Assembly: GCA_903878805.1 (NCBI GenBank) | Contig: CAIRJF010000019.1 | Coordinates: forward strand, 1 to 36,323 | Origin: an uncultured Verrucomicrobia subdivision 3 bacterium | GTDB taxonomy: Bacteria; Verrucomicrobiota; Verrucomicrobiia; Limisphaerales; UBA11358 | Direction: 5' to 3' | Length of the DNA: 36,323 nucleotides | Part shown: positions 26,191 to 34,190 of the stretch, one piece after another | Numbering within the stretch: position 1 is the first letter of the stretch | How the letters are laid out: every line of letters begins with the position of its first letter | Position numbers and translations under genes: made by a program | Notes under the pieces: model-generated | The model's input: only the letters and a program-made list of their open reading frames with translations | What the model was told of the DNA's origin: nothing | The model's database searches: none

Positions 26191-27003
26191 TTACGATTTG
26201 CGGTTAAAACGACGGACAGCGGCAATGGCGAGCAATCCTCCGCCCAGTAACGCCACGGAGGTTGGCTCCGGAGCGGGTTGGAAGGTGAAAGCACCGGTGG
26301 GATCCAAGTTGAACGTCCCCAAAAGCGTGCCGGCGGCAGCACCCGGAACTTGCTGATACAAATCGAGTGATACGCCAGAACTAAAAGATGCGCCCGTTGT
26401 TCCTTCGGGATTGTAACGTGCCCAAGTGCCATGGATGTTGGCTGGGCTGGATGGATTCAGGTTGTTTTGAATGCCTTTGGCGTAGGAGATACTACCAGGA
26501 TTAGCTAGCGAAGCTACTTCTCCGGCAACTCCAGTGGAAATAGCGGTGCTCGTAGAGGCACCCGTAAACATCGCCGCCAGATAACCAATGGTTTGGGACT
26601 GGGCTCCGGAACTTAACGAGGACGAAGGTGAGGTCACGCCGCTGCCGTTTTCCGGCTTAGTTAAAAAAATGGTATTAACCGGTTGCGCCAAACCTTGAGG
26701 ATTTCCCTGATCAACATAGCCAAACACAGAGAAATACAAGTTGTTCATGTTGCCGAAAACACTATTCAGCAACGTGGCGTTGACACTGGAGAGGGTAACG
26801 GCTGAACCGTTGGGATTGGCCGTGCCTTGGTAAGGATCGAAACTCGCAGCCGATCCGAGGTCAATGACTAGGTTTGTGCTGGCGGCGGTGGAGGAGCGAA
26901 TGCCCAGAACCAAATCCCCGGAGTTGAATTGAGCCAAGGCTTTCTGTCCCCAGAGCGAACCGGCAACCGCCGTCGCTACGAGCATGGTTTTTTTGATGTT
27001 CAT
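26191..27003 (-). CDS. PEP-CTERM sorted secreted protein
   Basis: From ATG 27003 the product is 270 aa with a signal peptide (NIKKTMLVATAVAGSLWGQKALA), a Ser/Thr/Asn/Gly-rich body, and a C-terminal PEP-CTERM tail: PEPTS, a hydrophobic helix (VALLGGGLLAIAAV), then RRFNRK. Such tails are cut and anchored by exosortase during export; no exosortase gene is in this window. The body is related to the next gene upstream: both have FNSGDLVLGIRSS or FTNGDVCIALRSS after the signal peptide, then an ID-G motif and a NNLYFSVFGY or NNLSWSAFAY motif. Confidence 0.8.
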   Translation of the reverse strand: MNIKKTMLVATAVAGSLWGQKALAQFNSGDLVLGIRSSTAASTNLVIDLGSAASFDPYQGTANPNGSAVTLSSVNATLLNSVFGNMNNLYFSVFGYVDQGNPQGLAQPVNTIFLTKPENGSGVTSPSSSLSSGAQSQTIGYLAAMFTGASTSTAISTGVAGEVASLANPGSISYAKGIQNNLNPSSPANIHGTWARYNPEGTTGASFSSGVSLDLYQQVPGAAAGTLLGTFNLDPTGAFTFQPAPEPTSVALLGGGLLAIAAVRRFNRKS

Positions 27004-27071
27004 TTTATTTTTTCTAGGTTTTATCAGCCGCAATACATTTGAGTGTCTGGGCTGATGTTTTGGTTTGTTTT

Positions 27072-28058
27072 TTATTGAGCTTTGATGCTGTAAAAACGCG
27101 GACTATTGGTGTTGATGTCTTGGATGGAATTGGTCAGACCGTTGCCAGTAATGGAACTGCCCACTTGCGGCCACGTCGAAAGGGAGGCTTTCAGCGTGTT
27201 AGTCGCCAGTAGACTGTAGCTGTAAGAACCGGTGACGGTGGTGAAATAGATCGTATTAGTGCTGCCGCTGCGGGTGATGTTGACGATGGTCGGTGCTGTC
27301 AGCACGGAAGGTGACGGGCCGGAGGTATAGGTCAATACGCCATTGGTATTCATTTCAAAATAACCCAAATAAGTTCCGGCCACGCCCGGGGAAGTGGTGG
27401 CGGTCAACTGGTAGAAATCAGCCCGCACCACTTGGCCGCCCGTGGTGAAATTGTTCGTAGTGGACTGCTCGGGGTTTCCTTGAAACGTTCCCATCCAATT
27501 GAGCACATTTCCCAGTAGTAGCTTATAACTTTTTTGGTTTGCTTGGGAGCTGCTTTCAGACCCAACAAACAGAGGGCCGTTGTTATATGTCCCGGCAGAA
27601 ATGGTCGAGGCAAGGTTGGCAGCTTGAATTCCCACTGCACCCGCATATCCGCCAACTTGTGACTGCGAAGAGGTGGAGCGTGCCTGCCAAGGGGTAGACT
27701 GTGTCCCGACCGTCGTTCTGGCCCGAGTCATCCAGAGCGTGTATGGGTCTGAAAAAGAAGGGTCATGATAGGCGAACGCCGACCAAGACAAATTATTGGT
27801 GTCGGAAAAGGCATATTTTAGAACCGCACCCGTCAGCGTCGAAATGGTAATTTTATTACCGGTCGGCAGGCTGGTGAAAACGGTCGTCGGCCCAGCATCA
27901 ATGTAAACATCATTGATGCCAGCGCTGCTGCGCAAGGCGATGCAGACATCACCGTTAGTGAAAGAGAACTGGGCTTGAGAGGTAACACCGCAAGCCAAGA
28001 GGCCAGCGAATAAGAATTTTCTGAACAACGATAGGGATAGTTTCTGAATGAATTTCAT
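27072..28058 (-). CDS. Secreted paralogue of the PEP-CTERM protein, with a different tail
   Basis: From ATG 28058 the product is 328 aa with a signal peptide (KFIQKLSLSLFRKFLFAGLLACGVTSQAQ; also readable with an LLAC lipobox). The body aligns by motif with the neighbouring PEP-CTERM protein, but the C-terminus lacks PEP and the basic anchor. It instead has the segment YSYSLLATNTL, WPQVGSS, and FYSIKAQ at the very end, a tail type common in secreted verrucomicrobial proteins. The function is unknown; an extracellular structural or binding role is inferred from context. The frame extends upstream to 28094, but the signal peptide fixes the start. Confidence 0.7.
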   Translation of the reverse strand: MKFIQKLSLSLFRKFLFAGLLACGVTSQAQFSFTNGDVCIALRSSAGINDVYIDAGPTTVFTSLPTGNKITISTLTGAVLKYAFSDTNNLSWSAFAYHDPSFSDPYTLWMTRARTTVGTQSTPWQARSTSSQSQVGGYAGAVGIQAANLASTISAGTYNNGPLFVGSESSSQANQKSYKLLLGNVLNWMGTFQGNPEQSTTNNFTTGGQVVRADFYQLTATTSPGVAGTYLGYFEMNTNGVLTYTSGPSPSVLTAPTIVNITRSGSTNTIYFTTVTGSYSYSLLATNTLKASLSTWPQVGSSITGNGLTNSIQDINTNSPRFYSIKAQ

Positions 28059-28533
28059 CGCGGTCAGTCTAATGGCGACGGCGGGATTCAACATACAGAA
28101 TCAAGCCATCAGGCCGCACTTTTCAGACGAGAACGCGCAAACCAGATTTGTTCAGCAATAACTGCGAAATTAGGGAGAAAGGACTGATTTTTTTGGCGGT
28201 TTTTCTTACGTCCTTACCGCATAATTCTGTCTTGTAACAAAAATGTGACTTCAAAAAGCTTGGTAAAATGACCTTGCCCCGAAAGCATCACATGGCCTCG
28301 TTTCAGGATTATTTCAAAGGATTTTCAAATGCGCTTGCCGCACAACCGGATTCGTGCATAATCCTTTTCAGATTCGACGTGACGAACAGGCTTTGCCATC
28401 GGCGTTTTCTGCCAGCGAGTTGGTTTCCCGGATAAATAATCCTCATGTTCGCAGCAGGGAAACCGGTTTGCAGAAAATAAGACGCAGATTGCGGAAGGCT
28501 GAATCGGTCATTTCAAGACACAAATTTATGGTT
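28059..28533. other. Intergenic region before tRNA-Pro, no gene seen
   Basis: About 475 bases lie between the start of the secreted-protein gene and the tRNA. The frames here are short and of poor quality. The region should hold the promoter of the minus-strand secreted-protein genes. It has A/T runs at 28185-28210 and 28230-28265, but no convincing -35/-10 pair stands out. Confidence 0.5.
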
Positions 28534-28611
28534 CGGGGCGTAGCGTAGTCCGGCTAGCGCGCTTGCTTGGGGTGCAAGAGGTCGGGAGTTCAAATCTCCC
28601 CGCCCCGACCA
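28534..28611 (+). tRNA. tRNA-Pro (anticodon GGG), CCA encoded
   Basis: A full cloverleaf can be folded. The acceptor stem is CGGGGCG (28534-28540) with CGCCCCG (28601-28607); the anticodon stem is CTTGC/GCAAG around the loop TTGGGGT (anticodon GGG); the T arm is GGGAG-TTCAAAT-CTCCC. The 3' end ACCA is encoded at 28608-28611. It reads proline codon CCC (and CCU by wobble). The gene stands alone and is followed by integrase-like debris, which suggests use as an integration target. Confidence 0.95.
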
Positions 28612-28660
28612 TTTTATAAGGCTTTTCAGAGTTATTTGCAAAAATCTATCGTGCTGGTAG

Positions 28661-28830
28661 ATGAACCCAAAGGCATCAAGCGCCGTTAAGGAGTTCAAGA
28701 AAAACGGCATCTCCATCTGCTCCGCCCCACTATCAAGAACGGCATAACCCGTTTTGTGTTGGATTATCATGTAAACGGGAAGCGAAAGCTCGTTTGGCGC
28801 TCGACGGTGGCGAAGGCGAGACTAAGATAG
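28661..28830 (+). pseudogene. Probable integrase (tyrosine recombinase) N-terminal remnant, frameshifted
   Basis: Two frames joined by a shift near 28718-28720 read MNPKASSAVKEFKKNGISI and then LRPTIKNGITRFVLDYHV followed by NGKRKLVWRSTVAKAR, ending in TAG 28828-28830. The pattern (NG-x-x-x-FVLDY-x-x-NGKRK, then an Ala/Lys-rich helix) resembles the arm-binding N-terminal domain of phage-type integrases. It lies 50 nt after a tRNA 3' end, where integrases of genomic islands usually sit. The core and catalytic domains are gone. The identification is tentative because only about 55 residues remain. Confidence 0.45.
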
Positions 28831-29713
28831 GAAAAAAGATAGACGAACCCAAGGCGAGCGGGCACGTTAGCGGATCGCAGGGCTTGCCGTCGCGCACACA
28901 GACTTTTTCCTTCGCGGTGAGAGTTACGGCGCGCAGCTTTAAGCCTGCCCGGCGCAGATCAACGAGCGCTTTTTCAGCAATGGCTCGTCCGACGGTGCGG
29001 GCGGTTAGGTAAAATATGCGTTCGAGTTTTCCCTCGCCCAGCGCTTTGACTGCCGGGAACAGGACGGAAATGGTTTTGCCGATGCCAGTGGGCGCGGCGA
29101 GAAATAATCGCCCGCCATTGGCCATCACCCGATATGCGGCCACCGCCAAGTCACGCTGCCCGGGACGATACTCCGGAAAAGGAAACGCGAGAGCCGCGAT
29201 AGAGGTATCGCGAGCAAGGCACCAGTGATGGCGCTCACGCAACCAGTCTACATAGACGGCGGTGGTCGCGGCGAAGAAATCGGATAGTTCAGTGAATGAA
29301 ACAGTCTGGCGAAACTCGGTCACTTTGCCGACCGGCAGTTCCAGATACACGAGCTGGAGGACGAGTTCCTTCAAACCGTTTTCCTGCGCGTGCATGAAGG
29401 CATAGAATTTTGCCTGCGCCCAGTGCAGGGGATCGGCTTCGTGGTTCCACTTTGCCCCCACGGTTTTAATTTCTTCCAGTAAGACACGTTGGGAAGTGAT
29501 GAGCAAGCCGTCAATCCTTCCCCGGATCAGCAAGGTGAATTCCTCGGTTTCCAAGCAGTGTTCGACGGGCAGCTCGGTCAGATAACCCGACGGGCGCGAG
29601 CGCTGGATTTTCTGGTGGCCGCGGATACCGGCGAGAGCGCGGTCGGAGCCGACGAACTCACGCTCGCCCCTGAGATCGCCCGACCGCAAGACGAACTCGA
29701 CCAGGTCGCGCAC
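28733..29713 (-). pseudogene. 3'-truncated DinG/XPD-like ATP-dependent DNA helicase
   Basis: The reading frame starts at GTG 29713 and encodes an N-terminal nuclease-like domain (LLIRGRIDGLL, LLEEIKTVGAKWN, HWAQAKFYAFMHA; PD-(D/E)XK or Cas4-like pattern). The start of the helicase core follows: YRPGQRDLAVAAYRVMANGGRLFLAAPTGIGKT with Walker A, then TARTVGRAIAEKALVDLR and the iron-sulphur cysteines CVRDGKPCDPLTC. Similarity ends at about 28848; the last 38 codons read backwards through the integrase-like remnant. The remaining helicase motifs (including DEAH) and about 450 residues are missing, so the product cannot be an active helicase. It starts 36 nt after the GIY-YIG gene. Confidence 0.72.
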
Positions 29714-29748
29714 CGAAATCGTGTGCGCTGGTTTTTAAGCGGGGGCTT

Positions 29749-30330
29749 TCATGGCTGGCTCCCGCTCTTATCCGTGAACAGCAGCGCTGCTTCCAGATTC
29801 ATCCGTTTTCCCGGAGCGCTTTGTTCCGGCGTGGTGAACGGTCGCGTGCGCCGAGCCTTCGCCTGCATGAATTGGATCACGGTTTCCAGGTCGGCATCGC
29901 GCATGGCCAATTCCAGCGTGTGGGCGGTTCGGCGCCAGACCAGATAGCGCGGAGTCGCGGGCCATACCCCGGCGCGATTGAATTTCGGTTTGAGCGCCAG
30001 CAATAGTTCAGCTTCCTTGGCAAGCGCCGCTGATTCATCAGCGCATTCCTGCAAATCGATCCGTGCCACCTGGCTCAACAGGCGAAGATGTCGGCGCCCC
30101 AGCCGGTCGGGATTGGCGACCCGATAGCTGCCCAGACGCTTCCGCAGGTTTTTGGCTTTGCCCACGTAAAGCACCAGCCCAGCGGCATCGTGCATCAGGT
30201 AAACGCCGGGGCGATCCGTCAGCTGCCGGAAAAAATCATGACCCAGCCGCTCGACCAGAGGTCGCGGATCGGGGAAGAGCAATGTTTGTGACGCCGGCAC
30301 GGAACCATTAAACGGCAGTGACTGGGACAA
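29749..30330 (-). CDS. GIY-YIG nuclease domain protein
   Basis: This 193-residue protein has a GIY-YIG domain like the N-terminal part of UvrC: RPGVYLMHDAAGLVLYVGKAKNLRKRLGSY (residues about 40-70) and the metal-binding glutamate in ALAKEAELLLALKPKFNRAG. The C-terminal 70 residues have no recognised domain. It lacks the UvrB-binding and second nuclease domains, so it is not UvrC. The start TTG 30330 is uncertain; GTG 30300 is an alternative. It lies 27 nt after the luciferase-like gene and just before the broken helicase gene, so the pair probably formed a DNA repair or processing unit. Confidence 0.8.
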   Translation of the reverse strand: MSQSLPFNGSVPASQTLLFPDPRPLVERLGHDFFRQLTDRPGVYLMHDAAGLVLYVGKAKNLRKRLGSYRVANPDRLGRRHLRLLSQVARIDLQECADESAALAKEAELLLALKPKFNRAGVWPATPRYLVWRRTAHTLELAMRDADLETVIQFMQAKARRTRPFTTPEQSAPGKRMNLEAALLFTDKSGSQP

Positions 30331-30357
30331 CGGAAGTCCAACCCGCCAGAAACAATT

Positions 30358-31368
30358 TCACCGGGCTGCTGGTTTCAAAAACAGACCGGCAACAATTTCA
30401 TACGAGTGCAAGCGGTCTTCCACTCGATAAAAATCCGAGTGTAGAATCAATTCATTCGCCTGGGTTAGCTTCAGGAATTCCCGCAACTTGCGGTCCACGG
30501 TTTTTGGCCCGCCGATCACAGCTGCACCCAGAAACGTTTCCACGGAGCGCTGCTCGACGTCATTCCAAAGCCCTTCCATGCTGGCCACCGGCGGGGGCGT
30601 GAAGATGGGCTGTCCGCGAATCAACCGCAGAATCCTCTGCCGCGCCGAGGTCGCCAGATGTTCGGCTTGCTCGTCCGAGTCCGCCGTCAGCACAGGCAGT
30701 CCGACCATCAGATAAGGCTGAGCTAATGCCGCCGATGGTTTGAAATATTCGCGATAGATCTGAATCGCTTCCAACATCATTTGCGGAGCGAATTGGCCAG
30801 CGAAGGCAAACGGCAAACCCAGCGTTGCCGCAAGATGCGCGCTGAACGTGCTGGAACCCAGCAACCAAATGGGCACATTGGAATTTCCGCCCGGGACGGC
30901 TTGAACTCGTTGGTTCGGTGCTACTGGACCAAGGAATTGCCGTAGTAATTCTAGTTGTTCCGGGAACCGGTCGCCAGCGTTGGGATTACGGTTCAGCAAC
31001 TGCGCCGTGAAGGCGTCGCAACCGGCGGCACGCCCAAGTCCCAAATCAATCCGACCGGGATACAGAGCTTCGAGCGTGCCGAATTGTTCCGCGATCACCA
31101 GAGGCGAATGATTCGGCAGCATCACGCCGCCAGAACCCACGCGAATGGATTTGGTGGCACCGGCCACGTGGCCGATCAAAACCGACGTGGCTGCGCTCGC
31201 GATGCCGGGCATATTGTGATGTTCCGCCAGCCAGAACCGCCGGTAACCCCATGACTCCGCTGCCTGTGCCAGCTTGACCGTATTGCTAAAACTCTCCGCC
31301 ACCGTGCCGCCTTCGCGAACCCCCGCGAGATCAAGGACCGACAATACGATGGACGAATTCGGCTTCAT
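30358..31368 (-). CDS. Luciferase-like flavin-dependent monooxygenase (MsnO8-type LLM)
   Basis: This 336-residue TIM-barrel protein of the bacterial luciferase-like group 1 family has [19 protein letters not shown] at the start, [65 protein letters not shown], and VPIWLLGSS later. It uses reduced FMN; the substrate is unknown. Its ATG overlaps the stop of the Old Yellow Enzyme gene (TGATG at 31366-31370), so the two are coupled and probably work or respond together. Confidence 0.9.
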   Translation of the reverse strand: MKPNSSIVLSVLDLAGVREGGTVAESFSNTVKLAQAAESWGYRRFWLAEHHNMPGIASAATSVLIGHVAGATKSIRVGSGGVMLPNHSPLVIAEQFGTLEALYPGRIDLGLGRAAGCDAFTAQLLNRNPNAGDRFPEQLELLRQFLGPVAPNQRVQAVPGGNSNVPIWLLGSSTFSAHLAATLGLPFAFAGQFAPQMMLEAIQIYREYFKPSAALAQPYLMVGLPVLTADSDEQAEHLATSARQRILRLIRGQPIFTPPPVASMEGLWNDVEQRSVETFLGAAVIGGPKTVDRKLREFLKLTQANELILHSDFYRVEDRLHSYEIVAGLFLKPAAR

Positions 31369-32429
31369 CAAACAGTTGGCTGCAAGGTCGGATAATCGGT
31401 GTAGCCCTTGGGCCCGGAAGCGTAAAAGGAGGACTGATCCGGAACATTGAGCGGAGCATTCTGCCGGAACCGTGCTGGCAGGTCAGGATTTGCCAAGAGC
31501 GGGACGCCAAACGCGACCGCGTCAGCTTCGTCCGCAGCCAGCACTTGATTGGCCGTGGCTTGGGTAAAACCTTCGTTGGCGATGTAGCTGCCGCCGAACG
31601 CCGCCTTCAGTTGCTGCCCGATGCGATTGTCGCCGAGCGATTCGCGGGCGCAAATAAAGGCAATGCGCCGTTTGCCCAATTCTCGGGCCAGATATCCAAA
31701 CGTGGCCAGCGGATTGGAATCGCCCATGTCATGGGCGTCGCCGCGCGGAGCCAGGTGCATGCCGACACGATCCGCACCCCAGACGGAAATCACTGCATCG
31801 GTGACTTCGAGCATGAGGCGAGCTCGGTTTTCGATGGGGCCGCCATAGATATCAGTTCGATGATTGGTTTTGTCCTGGAGAAATTGATCCAGCAGATAGC
31901 CATTTGCGCCATGAATTTCCACGCCGTCAAATCCCGCGAGCTTCGCATTCGCCGCGCCGGCGCGATACGCCTCGATGATGCCGGGAATCTCTTCCAGGGT
32001 CAGCGCCCGGGGCGTGACAAAGGATTTTAACGGACGAACCAGACTGACGTGACCTGCCGCGGCGATGGCACTCGGAGCGACCGGCAAAGCCCCGTTCAAA
32101 AATTGCGGATCGGAAATGCGACCGACATGCCAGAGCTGGAGCACCATGCGCCCGCCGGCTTTATGAACTGCGTCCGTGACGAGCTTCCAGCCGTCCACTT
32201 GCGCGGCCGACCAGATGCCGGGCGTGTCGGCGTAACCCACCCCCATGGGCGTCACCGAAGTCGCCTCGGAGATGATTAGGCCGACCGCGGCCCGCTGGGC
32301 ATAGTATTCAGCCATCAGCGCATTGGGAATGCGCTCCGCGCCGGCTCGCGCGCGGGTCAGTGGAGCAAAAATGATGCGGTTGGGCAGGCTCCAGGCGCCG
32401 ATGTGAACGGGATCAAATAATGTGGGCAT
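31368..32429 (-). CDS. Old Yellow Enzyme family alkene reductase (NemA-like)
   Basis: This 353-residue FMN TIM-barrel reduces activated double bonds or nitro compounds with NAD(P)H. Seen are [26 protein letters not shown], the substrate-binding [14 protein letters not shown] (His-x-x-Asn type), NHRTDIYGG, and a C-terminal [16 protein letters not shown]. It is typical of NemA/XenB-like enzymes. It is the first gene of a minus-strand unit with the luciferase-like oxidoreductase and is divergent from an ArsR-type regulator, with paired palindromes between them. An electrophile or xenobiotic response role is inferred. Confidence 0.92.
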   Translation of the reverse strand: MPTLFDPVHIGAWSLPNRIIFAPLTRARAGAERIPNALMAEYYAQRAAVGLIISEATSVTPMGVGYADTPGIWSAAQVDGWKLVTDAVHKAGGRMVLQLWHVGRISDPQFLNGALPVAPSAIAAAGHVSLVRPLKSFVTPRALTLEEIPGIIEAYRAGAANAKLAGFDGVEIHGANGYLLDQFLQDKTNHRTDIYGGPIENRARLMLEVTDAVISVWGADRVGMHLAPRGDAHDMGDSNPLATFGYLARELGKRRIAFICARESLGDNRIGQQLKAAFGGSYIANEGFTQATANQVLAADEADAVAFGVPLLANPDLPARFRQNAPLNVPDQSSFYASGPKGYTDYPTLQPTV

Positions 32430-32478
32430 ACGGTTTATAAAATGTGTTGAATGATTAGTTTCGTCCCATCGCCGCTTG

Positions 32479-32494
32479 TTCGATAGATGTCGAA
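32479..32494. promoter_or_regulatory. Palindromic operator 1 (OYE side)
   Basis: TTCGATAGATGTCGAA is a near-perfect 16-bp palindrome. It overlaps the end of the proposed -10 of the minus-strand OYE promoter. Operator 2 starts exactly 50 bp further on and differs at one base. Confidence 0.7.
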
Positions 32495-32521
32495 CCTAAC
32501 GCCGGGGGCCGGCGGTGTCAA
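32493..32521 (-). promoter_or_regulatory. Probable promoter of the OYE/LLM unit
   Basis: On the minus strand TTGACA (32516-32521) is followed after 17 nt by TAGGTT (32493-32498). The -10 runs into operator 1, a good place for repression. The start codon is 64 nt downstream of the -10. Confidence 0.6.
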
Positions 32522-32523
32522 AA

Positions 32524-32529
32524 TATAAT
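32524..32529 (+). promoter_or_regulatory. -10 element of the ArsR-type gene
   Basis: A perfect TATAAT touches operator 2. No clear -35 is visible at the right distance. The GTG start is 42 nt downstream. Confidence 0.5.
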
Positions 32530-32544
32530 TCGATAGTTGTCGAA
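32529..32544. promoter_or_regulatory. Palindromic operator 2 (regulator side)
   Basis: TTCGATAGTTGTCGAA differs from operator 1 at one base and lies immediately downstream of the TATAAT of the regulator gene. The arrangement implies that one regulator controls both divergent genes and itself. Confidence 0.7.
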
Positions 32545-32571
32545 CCATCCATTTGATGGCATGGTGTCCTT

Positions 32572-32877
32572 GTGAAGACTTATGCTCACCCGGCGATGCG
32601 CGATGTGGAGCTGCACGTCGTGATGCAGGCCATGTCGGATTCCTGCCGCCTGGCCATCGTGCGCCAACTGCTCCAAAGCAAGGGCCGAGCACTCGCCTGC
32701 AACGAGGTCAAATTAGAGGTCTCGAAGGCGACGCGCTCGCATCACTTCGAGGTGCTGCGGACCGCTGGCATCATCTTCACGGAGATGGAGGGCACCAAGT
32801 GCATGACTTCCGTGCGGCGGGCCGAGCTGGATAAACGATTCCCCGGCTTGCTCAAGCTGATCTCATCGCGCAAATAA
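32572..32877 (+). CDS. ArsR-type winged-helix regulator
   Basis: This 101-residue protein has the ArsR-like plan: VMQAMSDSCRLAIVRQLL, a recognition helix region (LEVSKATRSHHFEVLRTAGIIF), and a wing (TEMEGTKCMTSVRR). Cys25, Cys43 and Cys77 are candidates for a thiol sensor, but the metal-binding CxC motif of arsenic sensors is absent. The GTG 32572 start is chosen because no in-frame ATG precedes the conserved part. It is divergent from the OYE/LLM unit and probably binds the two palindromes upstream, repressing both directions. Confidence 0.88.
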   Translation: MKTYAHPAMRDVELHVVMQAMSDSCRLAIVRQLLQSKGRALACNEVKLEVSKATRSHHFEVLRTAGIIFTEMEGTKCMTSVRRAELDKRFPGLLKLISSRK

Positions 32878-33556
32878 ATCTGGTTCCGCAAACGGACGGT
32901 GGGGTAACACCCCATGGCCGAAGCTTGCCCGAGAGATTAAATTTCAGAGAAAGGTGAAGCCGGAGTCAATGTCATCGTCGTGTTGGTAGTGGTCCGGTGT
33001 TAGAGCGGCCAGACGAATAAGATGATATCGCCGAACACCTGGAGAAGCCCCAAAGTTATGAAATCTTTTTTTGCAGATGAAACGATCCCTAAGTGCGGAC
33101 CCGAGGGAACTATTCAGACACCAAACGGGCTGCCGAACGACGGTGGAAGGAAATTGCAAAATAACAATCCATCTTTAGCTGGATTTAGTTGGTCGCCTCA
33201 ATCAGGCCGGAGCCCGGCGCGCGGCGGTGATGAATCTGCTTTAATGCTCTCTCAACTGGGATGATTTAAATGGATGAACTTCATCAAATGCTACCTGAAT
33301 AACTTCAAACCATTTCTGCCCCGCATTCGCAACACCTGACCAACAGAACGAAATGGCCGTATGCGGCTCCGTTCCCAAAATCGAACCGCTCGTAATCGAT
33401 GGTCGGGTTTCACCCCATAGGAAAGATTGAGCCATCGCTTGACAATACGTTAACAAGTTTAACCGCAAAACCATATCTGCGCGAGCGTGATCGCGGTGAC
33501 CGATTCGCTGGCGTCGGTAAGGCAGTGACTTAGGTAGTGATAGGAAATGTTTTATT
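32878..33556. other. Intergenic region of about 680 bases, no convincing gene
   Basis: It holds a short hairpin (32900-32905 with 32909-32914, no T-tract) and several overlapping short frames. The best is on the minus strand, ending at 33241 (FLWGETRPSITSGSILGTE, GQKWFEVIQVAFDEVHPF). It reads like a protein piece but has no recognisable start and overlaps the next gene, so it may be a gene remnant. Base use differs little from the surroundings. Confidence 0.4.
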
Positions 33557-33853
33557 ATGGCAGTTCTAACTCCCAAACAAATCAAGGCCAGCTTTAATAC
33601 CGCAACGAACTGGTCGCAACGGACAACAACAATTGGCCGCACCTATCATTTTGATGGATTTATGAGCAGTATCGCTTTCGTTAATCATGTCGCGGATGAT
33701 GCACAAAAAATCAATCATCATCCGGAAATTAACATAAAGTTTAACCAAGTGACGTTGACGCTAACTACGCAAGGCGAAGGAGGTATCACTGAAAAGGATT
33801 TTGCTCTTGCCCGGCAGTGCGATGAAGTCTTCTTAAGATACTTCGCATCATAA
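33557..33853 (+). CDS. Pterin-4a-carbinolamine dehydratase
   Basis: This 98-residue enzyme dehydrates 4a-hydroxytetrahydrobiopterin to recycle the pterin cofactor of aromatic amino acid hydroxylases. The signature is clear: YHFDGFMSSIAFVNHVADDAQKINHHPEI with the catalytic His-His-Pro, then VTLTLTTQGEGGITEKDFALA. It has the normal family length. GGAAATG about 10 nt before ATG 33557 is a weak ribosome site. No hydroxylase gene is adjacent. Confidence 0.9.
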   Translation: MAVLTPKQIKASFNTATNWSQRTTTIGRTYHFDGFMSSIAFVNHVADDAQKINHHPEINIKFNQVTLTLTTQGEGGITEKDFALARQCDEVFLRYFAS

Positions 33854-33905
33854 TGAATGTTGAATAATTATTCCCCAATAGCATGCAACAACTGCCACTG
33901 CGCTT

Positions 33906-34091
33906 TCACAATTGGGTGGCCGGGTTGGTCAGGGAGATTTCTCCGAGATTGCGGTCGGGTGAATTGGTGGCCGTAGCTAGAACCGTCGGCGGTGCGGATT
34001 TCTGTTGCGGTGCCTGTTTGTGGCAACTCGCGGGCAGCAATCCAGTCAGAAAAACCAGGATGGTCGAAGTCGTTGTCTGCATCATTCCCAT
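33906..34091 (-). CDS. Possible small lipoprotein, 61 aa
   Basis: The frame from ATG 34091 begins MGMMQTTTSTILVFLTGLL, followed by PASC, a hydrophobic segment and cysteine like a lipoprotein signal, although proline at -3 is unusual. The rest is Pro/Gln/Ser-rich and ends in NLGEISLTNPATQL. No Shine-Dalgarno sequence is seen. The plus-strand frame over the same DNA looks worse. It may be a real small lipoprotein, a shortened one, or chance. Confidence 0.3.
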   Translation of the reverse strand: MGMMQTTTSTILVFLTGLLPASCHKQAPQQKSAPPTVLATATNSPDRNLGEISLTNPATQL

Positions 34092-34190
34092 ACCGTAAAT
34101 CTAGCAGGAATCAGGCCGAATTGAATCGCGCCACAAAAATATCCTGGGCAGGGGCGGAGTGTCCAAAAAGACTGAAAGGCCGTCTTAAAA

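Noticed and set aside
28233-28249. TGTAAC-N5-TGTGAC direct repeat resembling a Pho box, near a PstS-like gene
   Set aside because: The match to the Pho box is weak, its orientation is opposite to the gene, and only one repeat pair is present.
28513-28770. Minus-strand frame of 85 codons containing GRGDLNSRPLAPQ
   Set aside because: It is the antisense of tRNA-Pro; this peptide is a well-known artefact of tRNA regions.
33883-34098. Plus-strand 71-codon frame
   Set aside because: No ribosome site, odd composition, and it overlaps a more plausible minus-strand lipoprotein frame.
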